Source: Bacillota bacterium (lineage in GTDB: Bacteria > Bacillota > Limnochordia > Darwinibacteriales > JAAYFS01). From it: a stretch of 64,000 nt of DNA. The DNA is taken from assembly GCA_012728115.1 (NCBI GenBank), contig JAAYFS010000004.1, forward strand, positions 1 through 64,000, given 5' to 3'. The stretch's first letter is position 1. Each line of letters begins with the position of its first letter. Shown here in pieces: positions 52,764-63,109 of this stretch. The notes below the pieces were generated by a model. It was not told where the DNA came from. It made no database searches and worked only from the letters and a program-made list of their open reading frames with translations. A program made the position numbers and the translations under genes.

Positions 52764-52792
52764 TTGCTTGTTAACTATGATAGTGTTAAAAT
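52764..52792 (+). promoter_or_regulatory. Candidate sigma-A promoter of secA
   Basis: TTGCTT (52764-52769) and TAAAAT (52787-52792) are separated by 17 bp. It lies 22 nt before the secA ATG and after the hpf terminator. Confidence 0.6.
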
Positions 52793-52814
52793 CTAAGCAA
52801 TAGGAGGTTGAAGC

Positions 52815-55334
52815 ATGTTCGGAATTTTCAAGAAATTCTTTGATGATAACGCTAAGGAGTTAAAACGACTCGAAAAGCTAGTCGAACAAATCAATAGTTT
52901 TGAACCACAAATTAAGTCTTTAACTGATGAACAACTGCGCCAAAAGACTACTGAGTTCAAGGATAGAATTGCCCAGGGTAGCTCTCTTGACGAAATTCTA
53001 CCTGAGGCTTTTGCGGTCGTTCGGGAGGCAGCCGTTCGAACCCTGGGGATGCGGCATTTTGATGTGCAATTGATGGGGGGTGTTGTGCTTCATGAAGGCA
53101 GAATTGCCGAAATGAAGACTGGGGAAGGTAAAACCTTGACTGCTACCTTGCCCGTCTACCTGAATGCGTTAATGGGTAAAGGTGTCCATGTTGTAACAGT
53201 TAACGATTATCTTGCTAAACGTGACGCTGAATGGATGGGCAAGATTTATGAGTTTTTGGGAATGACGGTTGGCGTAATCGTTCATGGTCTTACGTTTGAA
53301 GAAAGGCGAGAAGCCTATGCCTCCGATATCACTTATGGAACTAACAACGAATTTGGTTTCGACTATTTAAGAGATAATATGGTAATCGCTCCCGAGCAGA
53401 TGGTACAACGGGATCTTTACTATGCAATAGTTGACGAGGTAGACTCTATTTTAATCGATGAGGCTCGAACGCCATTGATTATTTCTGGACAAGCGGATGA
53501 TTCCGCTAAGCACTACGAGCGCTTTGCTCAATTAGTACCAAGACTAAAACGTGAGGAAGATTACACCGTTGATGAAAAACTCCGTCAGGTTGCGATCACT
53601 GAAGAAGGAGTAACCAGAGTCGAGAAGATGCTCGGAATCGACAATCTTTACGATGATGCGAATTTTGAGCTTAACCATTACCTTATTCAAGCCCTTAAAG
53701 CAAAAGAGCTCTTTCAAAGAGACCGCGACTATGTGGTGAAAGACGGAGAAGTAATAATTGTCGATGAGTTTACTGGGCGAATGATGCCAGGCAGACGCTA
53801 TTCCGACGGATTGCATCAAGCGATCGAAGCGAAAGAACGAGTTGTAGTAGCCAAAGAGAGCCAGACTTTAGCTTCGATAACGTACCAAAACTATTTCAGA
53901 ATGTATGAAAAGATAGGTGGTATGACAGGAACAGCAAAGACCGAGGAGGAAGAATTCCGCAAAATCTATGGGATGGACGTTGTTGTTATTCCTACTCATA
54001 AGCCGATGATCAGGGTTGATCATCCCGATGCGGTTTTCAAAACAGCGAAAGCGAAGTATGAGGCTGTTGTTAAAGAGATTATTGAACTATATAAAAAAGG
54101 TCAGCCAGTACTGGTGGGAACGATATCGATCGAAAAATCCGAACTTATCAGTAAAATGCTAAAACAACAAGGAGTTCCCCATCAAGTGCTAAATGCTAAG
54201 TATCACGAAAAGGAAGCTGAGATCGTTAAAGATGCTGGTCAAAAAGGAGCAGTAACTATCGCTACCAACATGGCTGGTCGGGGTACCGACATTGTCCTCG
54301 GTGATGGTGTAGTTGACTTAGGTGGATTACACATTATCGGAACCGAACGGCACGAATCGAGGCGGATTGATAACCAATTGCGTGGCCGTTCAGGAAGACA
54401 AGGTGATCCAGGTTCATCTCGCTTTTATGTTTCCTTAGAGGACGATTTAATGCGCCTATTTGGCTCAGATCGAATCAAGGGTCTAATGGAAAGATTGGGT
54501 TGGGCTGATGATCAACCGATCGAACATCCGCAGATAAGCAAAGCGATCGAAAACGCTCAGAAGAAAGTTGAAGCTCGTCACTTTGAGATCCGGAAACAAG
54601 TTCTCGAGTTTGATAATATAATGAATCAACAAAGAGAAATAATTTACGCTCAACGAAGAAATGTGCTGATAGGGGCTGACTTACAAGAATATATTCAAAG
54701 TTTCTTTGAAAAAGTGGTGGAAAACGTAGTAGAGCAATATGCGGGTGAAAAAATTCTGCCCGAAGAGCGTGATTATTCGTCGCTGGCGAAGCGTTTCGAA
54801 GATATTGTTGGAACACAATTCGGTATTCCTGCAAGTGAGCTAGAAAACTATAAACCCAATGAACTGGTAGAAAGACTTACTGAATCAGTAAAAGAAGCAT
54901 ATAAGAAACGAGAACAGGAACTCGGTATTGAGGTAATTCGCCGTCTAGAAAGATTAATCTTACTCCAACTTATCGATAATAAATGGATGGAACATTTACG
55001 GAACATGGATGATTTGCGCGAAGGTATCGGTTTGCGCGCTTACGGTCAGCATGATCCTCTGATGGAGTATCGATTCGAATCATATGAGATGTTCAAAGAA
55101 ATGGTAATGAGTATTCAAGAAGAATGTGTTCGACTCTTGTTCAGAGTAAGGCTCGTGGATGAGGAAAGTGCGAAAAAAGCAGGGAGAGACCGTTTAGCGC
55201 AAGCTCAGATGAATCGTTCCTCTGACGGTTCCGTGGTTGAACGCAAACCTGTCACTGCGGAAAATAAAATTGGCAGAAACGAACCCTGTCCATGTGGGAG
55301 CGGAAAGAAATATAAAAAATGTTGTGGTCGTTAG
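52815..55334 (+). CDS. secA: Preprotein translocase ATPase SecA
   Basis: An 839-residue SecA driving export through SecYEG. Walker [12 protein letters not shown] (about 100), [15 protein letters not shown] (about 210), [30 protein letters not shown], and [10 protein letters not shown] are in order. The C-terminus ends in the zinc-binding [15 protein letters not shown] that contacts SecB or lipids. GGAGG precedes the ATG. prfB follows after 13 nt. Confidence 0.98.
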   Translation: MFGIFKKFFDDNAKELKRLEKLVEQINSFEPQIKSLTDEQLRQKTTEFKDRIAQGSSLDEILPEAFAVVREAAVRTLGMRHFDVQLMGGVVLHEGRIAEMKTGEGKTLTATLPVYLNALMGKGVHVVTVNDYLAKRDAEWMGKIYEFLGMTVGVIVHGLTFEERREAYASDITYGTNNEFGFDYLRDNMVIAPEQMVQRDLYYAIVDEVDSILIDEARTPLIISGQADDSAKHYERFAQLVPRLKREEDYTVDEKLRQVAITEEGVTRVEKMLGIDNLYDDANFELNHYLIQALKAKELFQRDRDYVVKDGEVIIVDEFTGRMMPGRRYSDGLHQAIEAKERVVVAKESQTLASITYQNYFRMYEKIGGMTGTAKTEEEEFRKIYGMDVVVIPTHKPMIRVDHPDAVFKTAKAKYEAVVKEIIELYKKGQPVLVGTISIEKSELISKMLKQQGVPHQVLNAKYHEKEAEIVKDAGQKGAVTIATNMAGRGTDIVLGDGVVDLGGLHIIGTERHESRRIDNQLRGRSGRQGDPGSSRFYVSLEDDLMRLFGSDRIKGLMERLGWADDQPIEHPQISKAIENAQKKVEARHFEIRKQVLEFDNIMNQQREIIYAQRRNVLIGADLQEYIQSFFEKVVENVVEQYAGEKILPEERDYSSLAKRFEDIVGTQFGIPASELENYKPNELVERLTESVKEAYKKREQELGIEVIRRLERLILLQLIDNKWMEHLRNMDDLREGIGLRAYGQHDPLMEYRFESYEMFKEMVMSIQEECVRLLFRVRLVDEESAKKAGRDRLAQAQMNRSSDGSVVERKPVTAENKIGRNEPCPCGSGKKYKKCCGR

Positions 55335-55347
55335 GAGTGAAAGCTGA

Positions 55348-56446
55348 ATGGAAATTAGAGAAATAAAAGATAAAATTGAAGCTCTTAATAAAAGGGTAGA
55401 GCAAATGGGGGAGTATCTTTGACATTGACCAGAAACGGGAGGAAGTTGCCCGACTGGATAATGTTATGACTGAGCCTGGTTTTTGGGACGATCAGGATAA
55501 AGCGCAAAAAGTCATTAAAGAAGCAAATGAAATTAAGCGCACTCTCGAAGAGTGGGAAAAGGCGCAACGCGTTGTTGAAGATGCTCTAGTTATGTTGGAA
55601 CTTGGCGAAGAAGAAAATGATCACTCTTTGTTAGCTGAGGTTTCCGAGAATGTTGATGAATTAGTTTCGATAGTGGAAAAACTTGAATTAAACGCACTAT
55701 TAAGTGAACCATATGATTCGCATAATGCCATATTGAGTATTCACCCAGGGGCAGGTGGAACGGAGTCACAGGACTGGGCACAGATGTTACTGCGGATGTA
55801 TACGCGCTGGGCTGAGGATCACGAGTATGATGTTCAAGTTCTTGACCTATTGCCTGGAGATGAAGCTGGAATAAAAAGTGCTACTCTCTTGATCTCAGGA
55901 CCAAATGCTTATGGATATCTTAAAGCCGAAAAGGGAGTTCATCGCTTAGTCAGGATCTCTCCATTCGATGCCTCTGGAAGAAGGCATACTTCCTTCACTT
56001 CGATCGATGTTACACCCGAGATTGAAGATGATATTGCAGTAGATATTGATCCAAATGATTTGCGGATCGATACTTATCGGGCGAGCGGTGCTGGTGGTCA
56101 GCATGTTAATAAAACGGATTCTGCTATCCGAATTACGCATTTGCCAACAGGAATTGTTGTTCAATGTCAATCGGAGCGTTCACAACATTCGAATAAAGAA
56201 TCAGCGATGAAGATTCTTCGTTCTAAATTAGTTGAATTAGCCGAACAACAGCGAAAAGATAAGCTAAAAGAAATTAAAGGGGAACAAAGTGAGATCGGAT
56301 GGGGAAACCAGATCCGCTCCTATGTGTTCTGTCCATACACCATGGTGAAGGATCATAGAACTAACATTGAAATTGGAAATGTTGATTCGGTGATGGATGG
56401 TAACATCGATCCATTTATCGAAGGATTTTTACGCACGAAGGCTTAA
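55348..56446 (+). CDS. prfB: Peptide chain release factor 2 with programmed +1 frameshift
   Basis: RF2 recognises UGA and UAA. The first frame runs from ATG 55348 to CTT-TGA-C (CTT 55417-55419, TGA 55420-55422) with an internal Shine-Dalgarno-like GGGGGAG just before it, the classical autoregulatory site. A +1 shift continues from GAC 55421 in the second frame to 56446, giving about 365 residues. The frameshift makes RF2 level control its own synthesis. Motifs: [12 protein letters not shown] (codon recognition) and [14 protein letters not shown] (GGQ catalytic loop). Confidence 0.96.
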
Positions 56447-56476
56447 CCTACCAATCGCCTAAGGGGAGGTCGTTTT

Positions 56477-57184
56477 GTGAGACGAATAATTGCAGCAGTA
56501 GTCTTGATCGCTTTAGGAGTTACCCTTCTTGCGTCAATTAAAATGTTGCCTAAATACCTTGCTGCTGAAATAGAGAAGGTTATTCGTGAAGAGGTTGTGG
56601 TGGAGAATCTCGAGATTAGCATTAAATCTCACTCGGGTTTTCCACTTTTGCTTGGGAAAATAGATGAGGTTGACGTAAAGGCTACCAATTTGATCGTGGA
56701 AGGATTGACGGTTGATAAGCTCGAAGTCGAAGTTAAAGACCTTAAGCTAGATATACAATCCCTTTTTCGCGATCAAGAATTGGCCTTTCAAGATGTAGAT
56801 TCTATAACTGCCTGGGTTGCACTTAGTGAGGAAACGATTAACAATTATTATCATCAGTATGTCGATCAGCAGCAAGCTTTTGTAATTGATCTAGCAGAGG
56901 ATGGGGCGATCCTCAATGGAAGTATTAAGTTCTGGAATGTAACTTGGGATGTTGCCCTAAAAGGTCGCTTTGAAATCACTGGACCAACACATATGCAAAT
57001 TCGTTTTCTACCCGAGGAATTATTGATAGCTGATACAAGGTTTCCACAGGTCTTGCTAGAAATAATTAATGATCAATATCAATTCGCTTTTGATTTCAGT
57101 TCATTGCCAGTACCGATAGAGCTAAATCAGGTCAAAACAGAGGGTAATACTTTGATGATCTTTGGTTCTAGTCCAAATCGGTAA
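56477..57184 (+). CDS. DUF2993/LmeA-like membrane-anchored protein
   Basis: A 235-residue protein with an N-terminal signal anchor (IIAAVVLIALGVTLLASI) and a mainly beta-strand body with repeated VDV-x-ATNLIVEGL and EVKDLKLDI patterns, matching the DUF2993/LmeA family. These are extracytoplasmic, lipid-related proteins in actinobacteria; the role here is unknown. A GTG start follows GGGGAGG with 7 nt. Confidence 0.8.
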   Translation: MRRIIAAVVLIALGVTLLASIKMLPKYLAAEIEKVIREEVVVENLEISIKSHSGFPLLLGKIDEVDVKATNLIVEGLTVDKLEVEVKDLKLDIQSLFRDQELAFQDVDSITAWVALSEETINNYYHQYVDQQQAFVIDLAEDGAILNGSIKFWNVTWDVALKGRFEITGPTHMQIRFLPEELLIADTRFPQVLLEIINDQYQFAFDFSSLPVPIELNQVKTEGNTLMIFGSSPNR

Positions 57185-57216
57185 TAGCGTTACTATGCAT
57201 TTTGATGAGGTGCAAT

Positions 57217-58941
57217 ATGCAAAATCGGTGGCTATGGTTAATTCTTGTTAGTTCCTTAATTCTTTCTTTGATTTTTATTTTCCCGAGACTCCAAATTGAG
57301 CAAACGAACAATACTGTGCAATTGATAGTGGACTATGAGAGTTTAGAAGAATTAGCATTACTTGCTGATGTTGAAATCGATGACCTGTTAAGAATGGTTA
57401 AGGAAGTGGGCATCGATTATGTCTCACTTCAACAAAGGAATATAGGTTCATACGCTTTACTTGGTGAGGAGCTACCAACTCATCTGAGCGAGTATCTTGA
57501 TAGTAATAATATTCCGATCAGAGATTTAGTTTCTTTGCCAGCTGGTTTTCTTTCAGAAGATTTGTGGCGGATTCAACAACATGATTTACAAATTGTGCCG
57601 CGGCTAAGCAATGCTCCTTGGAATATTACAAAACAATTAACAACTCTTAGAAAAATACCAACCAAATTAATTCTTTTTGCGGGAGAAGATGTACTTGGTT
57701 ATCCAGAGTTTTTGGGTGAGGTTAGCGATTATCTTTCATCAAATGACTACATGGTAGGAACTATTGAATTTAGTAATCAACGAGGGTTGTCTCAATTCAC
57801 AACTGTTGAAAATACTGTGAGAGTACATGAAATTAACCCAAAGGAATTAAGGAATCTTTCGAACGAGGAGATAGTTTCTCGTTTCCTCAGAGCGGTACGA
57901 GAGCGTAATATTCGGGTACTGTATTTACGCCCCATTTTGATGGAAAAAAATACAGTGGAAGATAGTGTCGCTTACTTTTCTGAGCTAATTACTGAACTAG
58001 AGAACAACGGATATCAATTGGGTGAGGCTAAACCTTTCGCCAAGTGGGAACGTTGGAAGGGTTCGTTTATCATAGGCTGGGTAGGGGTTATAGCTGCGAG
58101 CGTGATACTTGGTAGTTACTTGTTTAGACTTTCTTTTCCAATAAACTTAGTATTGTTACTTGGTTTGCTTGGAGCAGTGATCGGTGCTTCCTATTTTGAT
58201 TTCCGACTCACCCAACAGATCATGGCATTGGTCGCAGCAATGGTTTTCCCCAGCTTAAGTATCGTTTTTGTATCACGAACGAAATACGACTTACTACCAT
58301 CCTACCTTAATGCCGCTCTAATTTCTTTAATCGGTGCTGTCTTTGTAGTGAATTCACTTGGAGAAACTGCCTACCTTGTTAAACTAGAGGAATTTCGTGG
58401 GGTTAAATTGATGCATGTAGCACCTATTATCATTGTCTTTTTAGCTGGGATATTGCAAAACTGGGACAGTAAAGCGATTCTTAAACTCTGGAATTACAAA
58501 CTGCCGATCAAGCATTTAGTCTTACTTGGACTGCTTGGTTTACTAGGTTTATTCTACTTAGGACGAACAGGCAATTTTATCCTGCCTGTCAGTCAATTCG
58601 AGTTGGCGGTACGTAATTGGTTAGAAAAAACTTTGATAGTTAGACCGCGAATCAAGGAATTTTTATTTGGTCATCCATTATTGGTTCTTGCATTGCGAAC
58701 GAGAAAGCCAAAAGGGTGGTCGTGGTTCTTTGTGTTTGCTGTTATTGGCCAATTATCCATAGTTAATACTTTTTGTCATCTGCATACCCCATTGGTAATT
58801 AGTTTAATGCGAATGGCATATGGATTGATCCTTGGTTACTTGTTCGGCTTGATATTGTTTAAGCTGTTTGTCATCCTGAAAAGGTGGTTAGAGAATGATA
58901 CTGATCTCGGGATATTACGGATATGGCAATCTCGGAGATGA
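57217..58941 (+). CDS. DUF5693 multi-pass membrane protein
   Basis: A 574-residue protein with one N-terminal helix (WLWLILVSSLILSLIFIF), a soluble extracytoplasmic domain of about 250 residues, and seven or more helices from about residue 285 on. It matches the DUF5693 family, which accompanies csaB in many Bacillota. No activity is known; a role in surface polymer modification is inferred from the neighbour. I start at ATG 57217 after GAGGTG. It overlaps csaB by 47 nt. Confidence 0.8.
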   Translation: MQNRWLWLILVSSLILSLIFIFPRLQIEQTNNTVQLIVDYESLEELALLADVEIDDLLRMVKEVGIDYVSLQQRNIGSYALLGEELPTHLSEYLDSNNIPIRDLVSLPAGFLSEDLWRIQQHDLQIVPRLSNAPWNITKQLTTLRKIPTKLILFAGEDVLGYPEFLGEVSDYLSSNDYMVGTIEFSNQRGLSQFTTVENTVRVHEINPKELRNLSNEEIVSRFLRAVRERNIRVLYLRPILMEKNTVEDSVAYFSELITELENNGYQLGEAKPFAKWERWKGSFIIGWVGVIAASVILGSYLFRLSFPINLVLLLGLLGAVIGASYFDFRLTQQIMALVAAMVFPSLSIVFVSRTKYDLLPSYLNAALISLIGAVFVVNSLGETAYLVKLEEFRGVKLMHVAPIIIVFLAGILQNWDSKAILKLWNYKLPIKHLVLLGLLGLLGLFYLGRTGNFILPVSQFELAVRNWLEKTLIVRPRIKEFLFGHPLLVLALRTRKPKGWSWFFVFAVIGQLSIVNTFCHLHTPLVISLMRMAYGLILGYLFGLILFKLFVILKRWLENDTDLGILRIWQSRR

Positions 58942-59941
58942 AGCTATTTTAGCAGCATTAGTAGAACAACTTGTAGATTTGGGAGTGGAGCGTTCAAGAA
59001 TTGTTGTTCTCTCGGGGAATCCAGAGCAAACCGAAAAGCATCATAATATTATCGCTATCCATCGTTATGATGGATGGCGATACATAAACTATCTTCGGAA
59101 GGCAAAGCTTGTAATAAGTGGTGGAGGATCACTTTTCCAGGATGTAACAAGCAAGCGAACAATTCCTTATTATCTCGGAATTATTGAACTAGCCTTTCTT
59201 TTTAGAGTACCCGTGGTTATTTTCGGTCAAGGGATTGGTCCAGTTAATTCGATGGTATTTCATAATTGGATTAAGAGGGTCGCGCGCAGGGCAAGGGGTA
59301 TCGTTGTTAGAGACCAGGTGAGTGCCCAGTTTTTTGATGATTTGGAACGAGATATTTATATCGGTTGCGACCTTGTTTTTGGATGGTCCAAAGCTTACCA
59401 GCCAGTCAAGAACAAGAGTAATCGGATGTTAATTAATCTTCGATCTTACCCAGAATTCTATTCGTTCAAAACAGAATGGAGAAACCTAGTAAAAAATCTA
59501 ATTCAACATTCTGGTTACCGAGTGGAGTTTATTGCCCTTGGTCCAGGTGACATTGAAATAGGGAAGAGTCTCGCTATCTCTGACCTTGTTATCCGAAATC
59601 CAGGCACGGCCGAAGAAGCGATCAATGAATTTGTACAAACGGATATCTGTATTTCCATGCGATTACATGGACTGATTTTTGCTGCATTGGCACAGTGTGG
59701 AATTATTGGGATCGACTACGACCCGAAAATTAACGCTCTGGGCGAACAACTAGAGGGGAAAATAGTAAATGCTCAGGTCAATGAGTTGGTACATAAGGAG
59801 ATTCATGAGGAAATCGAGCGATTTAAGCGGGACCACGAAAAGATTCGTCACCAGTTACAGCAACAGGTTTCTCTACTCAGGGAAAGGTATGAGATAAATA
59901 GATTTTGTTTGCAACAGCTGTTGGAGGAATACTATGGATAA
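58895..59941 (+). CDS. csaB: Polysaccharide pyruvyl transferase CsaB
   Basis: A 348-residue transferase that adds pyruvate to secondary cell-wall polymer, the ligand of S-layer SLH domains. It begins MILISGYYGYGNLGDEAI and shows GGGSLFQDVTS, VFGQGIGPV, ISMRLHGLIFAA and IGIDYDPKINAL. AAGGTGG precedes the ATG. It implies that this cell anchors an SLH-type S-layer. Confidence 0.93.
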   Translation: MILISGYYGYGNLGDEAILAALVEQLVDLGVERSRIVVLSGNPEQTEKHHNIIAIHRYDGWRYINYLRKAKLVISGGGSLFQDVTSKRTIPYYLGIIELAFLFRVPVVIFGQGIGPVNSMVFHNWIKRVARRARGIVVRDQVSAQFFDDLERDIYIGCDLVFGWSKAYQPVKNKSNRMLINLRSYPEFYSFKTEWRNLVKNLIQHSGYRVEFIALGPGDIEIGKSLAISDLVIRNPGTAEEAINEFVQTDICISMRLHGLIFAALAQCGIIGIDYDPKINALGEQLEGKIVNAQVNELVHKEIHEEIERFKRDHEKIRHQLQQQVSLLRERYEINRFCLQQLLEEYYG

Positions 59942-60674
59942 AGTTCGTGTTTTGAATGTGGAAATTGACAATTATACCATGGAGGAAGCCATTGTAGCTA
60001 TCGAAAATCTTATTGATAATCAAGGACCTCATCTAGTGGTAACAGCAAATTCTGAAATGATAATGATGGCAAATAAGGATCCACTTTTGGCAGAAATAAT
60101 TCGCAAAGCTGATGTAGTAGTTCCAGATGGAGCTGGAGTGGTATGGGCTAGTCGAGTTCTAGGTAGCCCATTAAAGGAAAGGATCCCAGGGATTGAATTG
60201 ATGGAAAATCTTCTCGAAAAAGCGACGGAAAAGAAATGGCGCGTTTTTTTTCTTGGTGGAAAACCTGGGGTGGCAGAACTAGCAGCTCAAAAAATGGTGC
60301 AAAAATACCCTGGTTTGAATATAGTAGGATGCCATCATGGATATTTTGATCGTACTGCCGAAGAACTTGTAGTTTCAACATTGGTAGAATCCAAACCACA
60401 TCTTCTTTTTATTGGTTTAGGAGTGCCCCGCCAGGAAAAATGGGCGGCCTTAAGACTTGCTCAAGTCAAGGTGCCCGTGGCTATGGGTGTTGGCGGAAGT
60501 TTTGATGTTTTAGCAGGTGTTTCAAAACGAGCCCCAAAATGGATGCAGAATATGTCTTTAGAATGGTTTTACCGTTTGTTAAGGGAACCACGGAGAATAA
60601 AGCGAATGAGCGTACTACCACTATTTGTTCTCTATGTATATCTTGAGCGACTAGTTACCAAGGAGGACATTTAA
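59934..60674 (+). CDS. tagA: WecG/TagA/CpsF-family glycosyltransferase
   Basis: A 246-residue GT26 enzyme transferring N-acetylmannosamine-type sugars to an undecaprenyl-linked acceptor. Motifs are TANSEMIMMA, VVPDGAGVVWASR, ERIPGIELME, FFLGGKPG, LFIGLGVPRQEKW and GVGGSFDVLAG. The ATG overlaps csaB by 8 nt, fitting shared wall-polymer synthesis. GGAGG precedes it. Confidence 0.92.
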   Translation: MDKVRVLNVEIDNYTMEEAIVAIENLIDNQGPHLVVTANSEMIMMANKDPLLAEIIRKADVVVPDGAGVVWASRVLGSPLKERIPGIELMENLLEKATEKKWRVFFLGGKPGVAELAAQKMVQKYPGLNIVGCHHGYFDRTAEELVVSTLVESKPHLLFIGLGVPRQEKWAALRLAQVKVPVAMGVGGSFDVLAGVSKRAPKWMQNMSLEWFYRLLREPRRIKRMSVLPLFVLYVYLERLVTKEDI

Positions 60675-61532
60675 ATGGCGAGAAGTAGATGGGAAACATT
60701 TAAAACTACATTTCTTGAATACACTGGAATACTCTTAGGCGTAATTATAACCTCTATCGGAGTTAGCTGGTTTTTAATTCCAAGTAAAATTGCAGCTGGT
60801 GGAGTGAGTGGTTTATCGATCGTGATCTTCCACTGGATCGGTGTTCCTGTTGGTTTAACGATGCTAATCCTTAATATTCCCCTCTTTTTGGCTTCCTTGA
60901 AGATTCTCGGACGGATGTTTGGAGCAAAGACCATTGTAGGGGCAGTTTCGATGTCTCTCTTTATTGATCTTTTTGAAAGATATCAGATTATCCTTACTAA
61001 GGAGCCGCTCTTAGCGTCTATTTATGGTGGAGTAATTGCGGGGATCGGTATGGGGTTAGTATTTCGTTATGGTGGTTCGACAGGTGGAACTGATATGGCT
61101 GCTCAGATCGTTGCTAAATATGTACCGATCAGTGTCGGTCAGGCCTTACTTATCGTTGATGGCTTTGTAATCGCTTTAGCTGGATTAATGTTTGGTCCAG
61201 AATTAGCTTTATATGCCTTAATAGCTGTTTTTGTTACTACCAAAGCGATCGATGTGGTGCAAGAAGGTCAAAATTATGCCAAGGCTGCTTTCATTATTTC
61301 CGACAAGAGTCGAGAGATCGGTCAGGAGATAATGAAGCAATTAGATCGAGGTGTTACCGTACTAGATGGTGAAGGATTATATACTGGGCAAGATCGAGAA
61401 GTTATTTTCGTTACAGTTAGTAGGCTTGAGATATCTAAGCTACGGGAATTAGTACGCAATATCGATAGTAGAGCTTTTTTCGTACTCACCGATGTGCGTG
61501 ATGTTCTCGGTGAAGGTTTTAAAAGGTTATAA
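60675..61532 (+). CDS. YitT-family membrane protein
   Basis: A 285-residue protein with about five transmembrane helices in the first 200 residues (GILLGVIITSIGVSWFLIP, then the AAGGVSGLSIVIFHWIGVP and YGGSTGGTDMAAQIV signatures) and a C-terminal DUF2179 domain of about 80 residues (GVTVLDGEGLYTGQDREVIF). It is widespread in Bacillota; the transported substrate, if any, is unknown. AAGGAGG precedes the ATG. Confidence 0.92.
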   Translation: MARSRWETFKTTFLEYTGILLGVIITSIGVSWFLIPSKIAAGGVSGLSIVIFHWIGVPVGLTMLILNIPLFLASLKILGRMFGAKTIVGAVSMSLFIDLFERYQIILTKEPLLASIYGGVIAGIGMGLVFRYGGSTGGTDMAAQIVAKYVPISVGQALLIVDGFVIALAGLMFGPELALYALIAVFVTTKAIDVVQEGQNYAKAAFIISDKSREIGQEIMKQLDRGVTVLDGEGLYTGQDREVIFVTVSRLEISKLRELVRNIDSRAFFVLTDVRDVLGEGFKRL

Positions 61533-61870
61533 ATCAGTGACTCGTAAATAATTAAAGTGTAAATTATTTACATTGTATAAGCCCTATCCAGGGCTTATAA
61601 TGAAAAGTAAAGATAACTAACATAAGTTAGGCCCAATAACATTATTGTATTTTATTATTTATTGAGTAATGATTAAGTTACGGTCAATGAGTTTCATTCT
61701 CTAAGCGAAAGATATGAGGCATGGTAAAGAAGTTGGTAAAAGTTCTGATTTAGCAGGAATTCTTATGTTAAAGGCTAAAAGAGTAATTGACAATTCATTG
61801 AAGTGATAGAGAAGTCATAGAATTAATATGAACTTTTGTATCCGATCTTAGATGTTATAGGAAGTGAGTG
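61533..61870 (+). other. Intergenic stretch before the Ctp protease
   Basis: This 338-bp region holds a promoter-like TTGTAT (61573-61578) and TATAAT (61596-61601) with 17-bp spacing. A perfect 10-bp hairpin, TATAAGCCCT (61576-61585) against AGGGCTTATA (61590-61599), is superimposed on it, without a T-run. A 30-codon frame at 61714-61806 starts MRHGKEVGKSSDLAG; it has no clear ribosome-binding site and I cannot identify it. I see nothing else. In Bacillus, ftsE and ftsX lie near this position but no trace is visible. Confidence 0.45.
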
Positions 61871-63109
61871 ATGGAAATGCGATTTCGAAGATCCATCTTG
61901 ATTGCGATTATACTGCTACTAGCCACAGGAGTTTATTTAGGCGTTGTTCACCCCCATGTATCTGAGGCTGGTGATGGGATTGCTAAAGTTGATGAGATCG
62001 GTGTAGTAATGGAGACAATTGCCTTGGTTACTAATAGGCATTTTTACCAACCGGTTAGTCCACTTAAATTAATAAAATCTTATGTCGCTAATGGAACGAT
62101 CAATGGGATGTTAAGTGAGGTAGTTGAGGATGATTATACCCGCTACATGGATCCTCAAGCGACAGAATATATGTTAAGTGATACTCAAGGTTCATTTGGC
62201 GGTATTGGAATTGTGATTGGAATGCGTGAGGGTCAACTTACCATCGTGTCCCCGATTAAAGGAACGCCAGGTGAGCGCGCGGGTTTGCGCAGCGGTGATA
62301 AGATCATGGTGATCGATGGCAAAGAAACTGCTTATATGAGCCAGAACGAAGCGGTAAGTCTGATGCGAGGACCAGTTGGTGAGGCAGTTACTATAATTAT
62401 TCAACGTGGCGACGAAGACGAGCAACTGGAGGTTCAGATCATCAGAGATATGATCGAAGTTGATTCCGTTAGTGAACCCAAAATGTTAGATGGTAAAATC
62501 GGTTATGTTCAAATATCGAGTTTTACCGATCGAACAGCTGAAGAATTAACCACGGTATTGCAGCTCTTGGATGAACAAGGGATGGAAGCGCTCATTTTGG
62601 ATTTGCGATTCAACCCTGGAGGAACTTTATCAGCTGCGATTAGGGTAGCAGATCTATTCATTAGTTCAGGTCCGATCGTGCATTTGGAAGATAAAGATGG
62701 AAACAGAACTACTTATTCAGCGACTAGGGCAGGAACTAGACCACAGATTCCAATGGCTGTTCTGATAAATGGTGGAAGTGCTAGTGGATCCGAGATTGTT
62801 GCTGGCGCCCTTCAGGACCATTCGATCGCGACCTTGATCGGTACCGATTCTTTTGGGAAAGGATTGGTTCAATCGATTTATCCTTTGAGCAATGGTGGTT
62901 CAGTAGCAATAACTGAGCAAGTTTATCTTACTTCCATAGGTCGCGATATCAACAAACTCGGGATAAGCCCAGACATAGTTGTTGAGATTTCTGAAGAGGA
63001 AGAAGAAGCATTGTATTTCGAGGAAGATTCGCCAGATATCCAGTTGGAAAAAGCAATTGAAGTCTTACTAGAACATCTGGGAAGAGGTAGTGAGCGAGGA
63101 GTGGCATAG
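61871..63109 (+). CDS. S41-family C-terminal processing protease (Ctp)
   Basis: A 412-residue membrane-anchored serine protease. An N-terminal helix (SILIAIILLLATGVYLGVV) is followed by a PDZ domain (about 100-190: GGIGIVIGMREGQLTIVSPI) and the S41 catalytic domain with GGSASGSEIVAGAL (Ser) and SFGKGLVQSIY (Lys) near residues 300-335. In Bacillus CtpB cuts SpoIVFA during sporulation; other substrates are possible. ATG 61871 follows AGGAAG. It overlaps the next gene's leader by no bases (the next ATG follows the stop directly). Confidence 0.93.
   Translation: MEMRFRRSILIAIILLLATGVYLGVVHPHVSEAGDGIAKVDEIGVVMETIALVTNRHFYQPVSPLKLIKSYVANGTINGMLSEVVEDDYTRYMDPQATEYMLSDTQGSFGGIGIVIGMREGQLTIVSPIKGTPGERAGLRSGDKIMVIDGKETAYMSQNEAVSLMRGPVGEAVTIIIQRGDEDEQLEVQIIRDMIEVDSVSEPKMLDGKIGYVQISSFTDRTAEELTTVLQLLDEQGMEALILDLRFNPGGTLSAAIRVADLFISSGPIVHLEDKDGNRTTYSATRAGTRPQIPMAVLINGGSASGSEIVAGALQDHSIATLIGTDSFGKGLVQSIYPLSNGGSVAITEQVYLTSIGRDINKLGISPDIVVEISEEEEEALYFEEDSPDIQLEKAIEVLLEHLGRGSERGVA

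Noticed and set aside
55420-55422. TGA stop early in prfB read as a mutation
   Set aside because: The surrounding TATCTTTGAC and the upstream GGGGGAG form the normal RF2 frameshift site.
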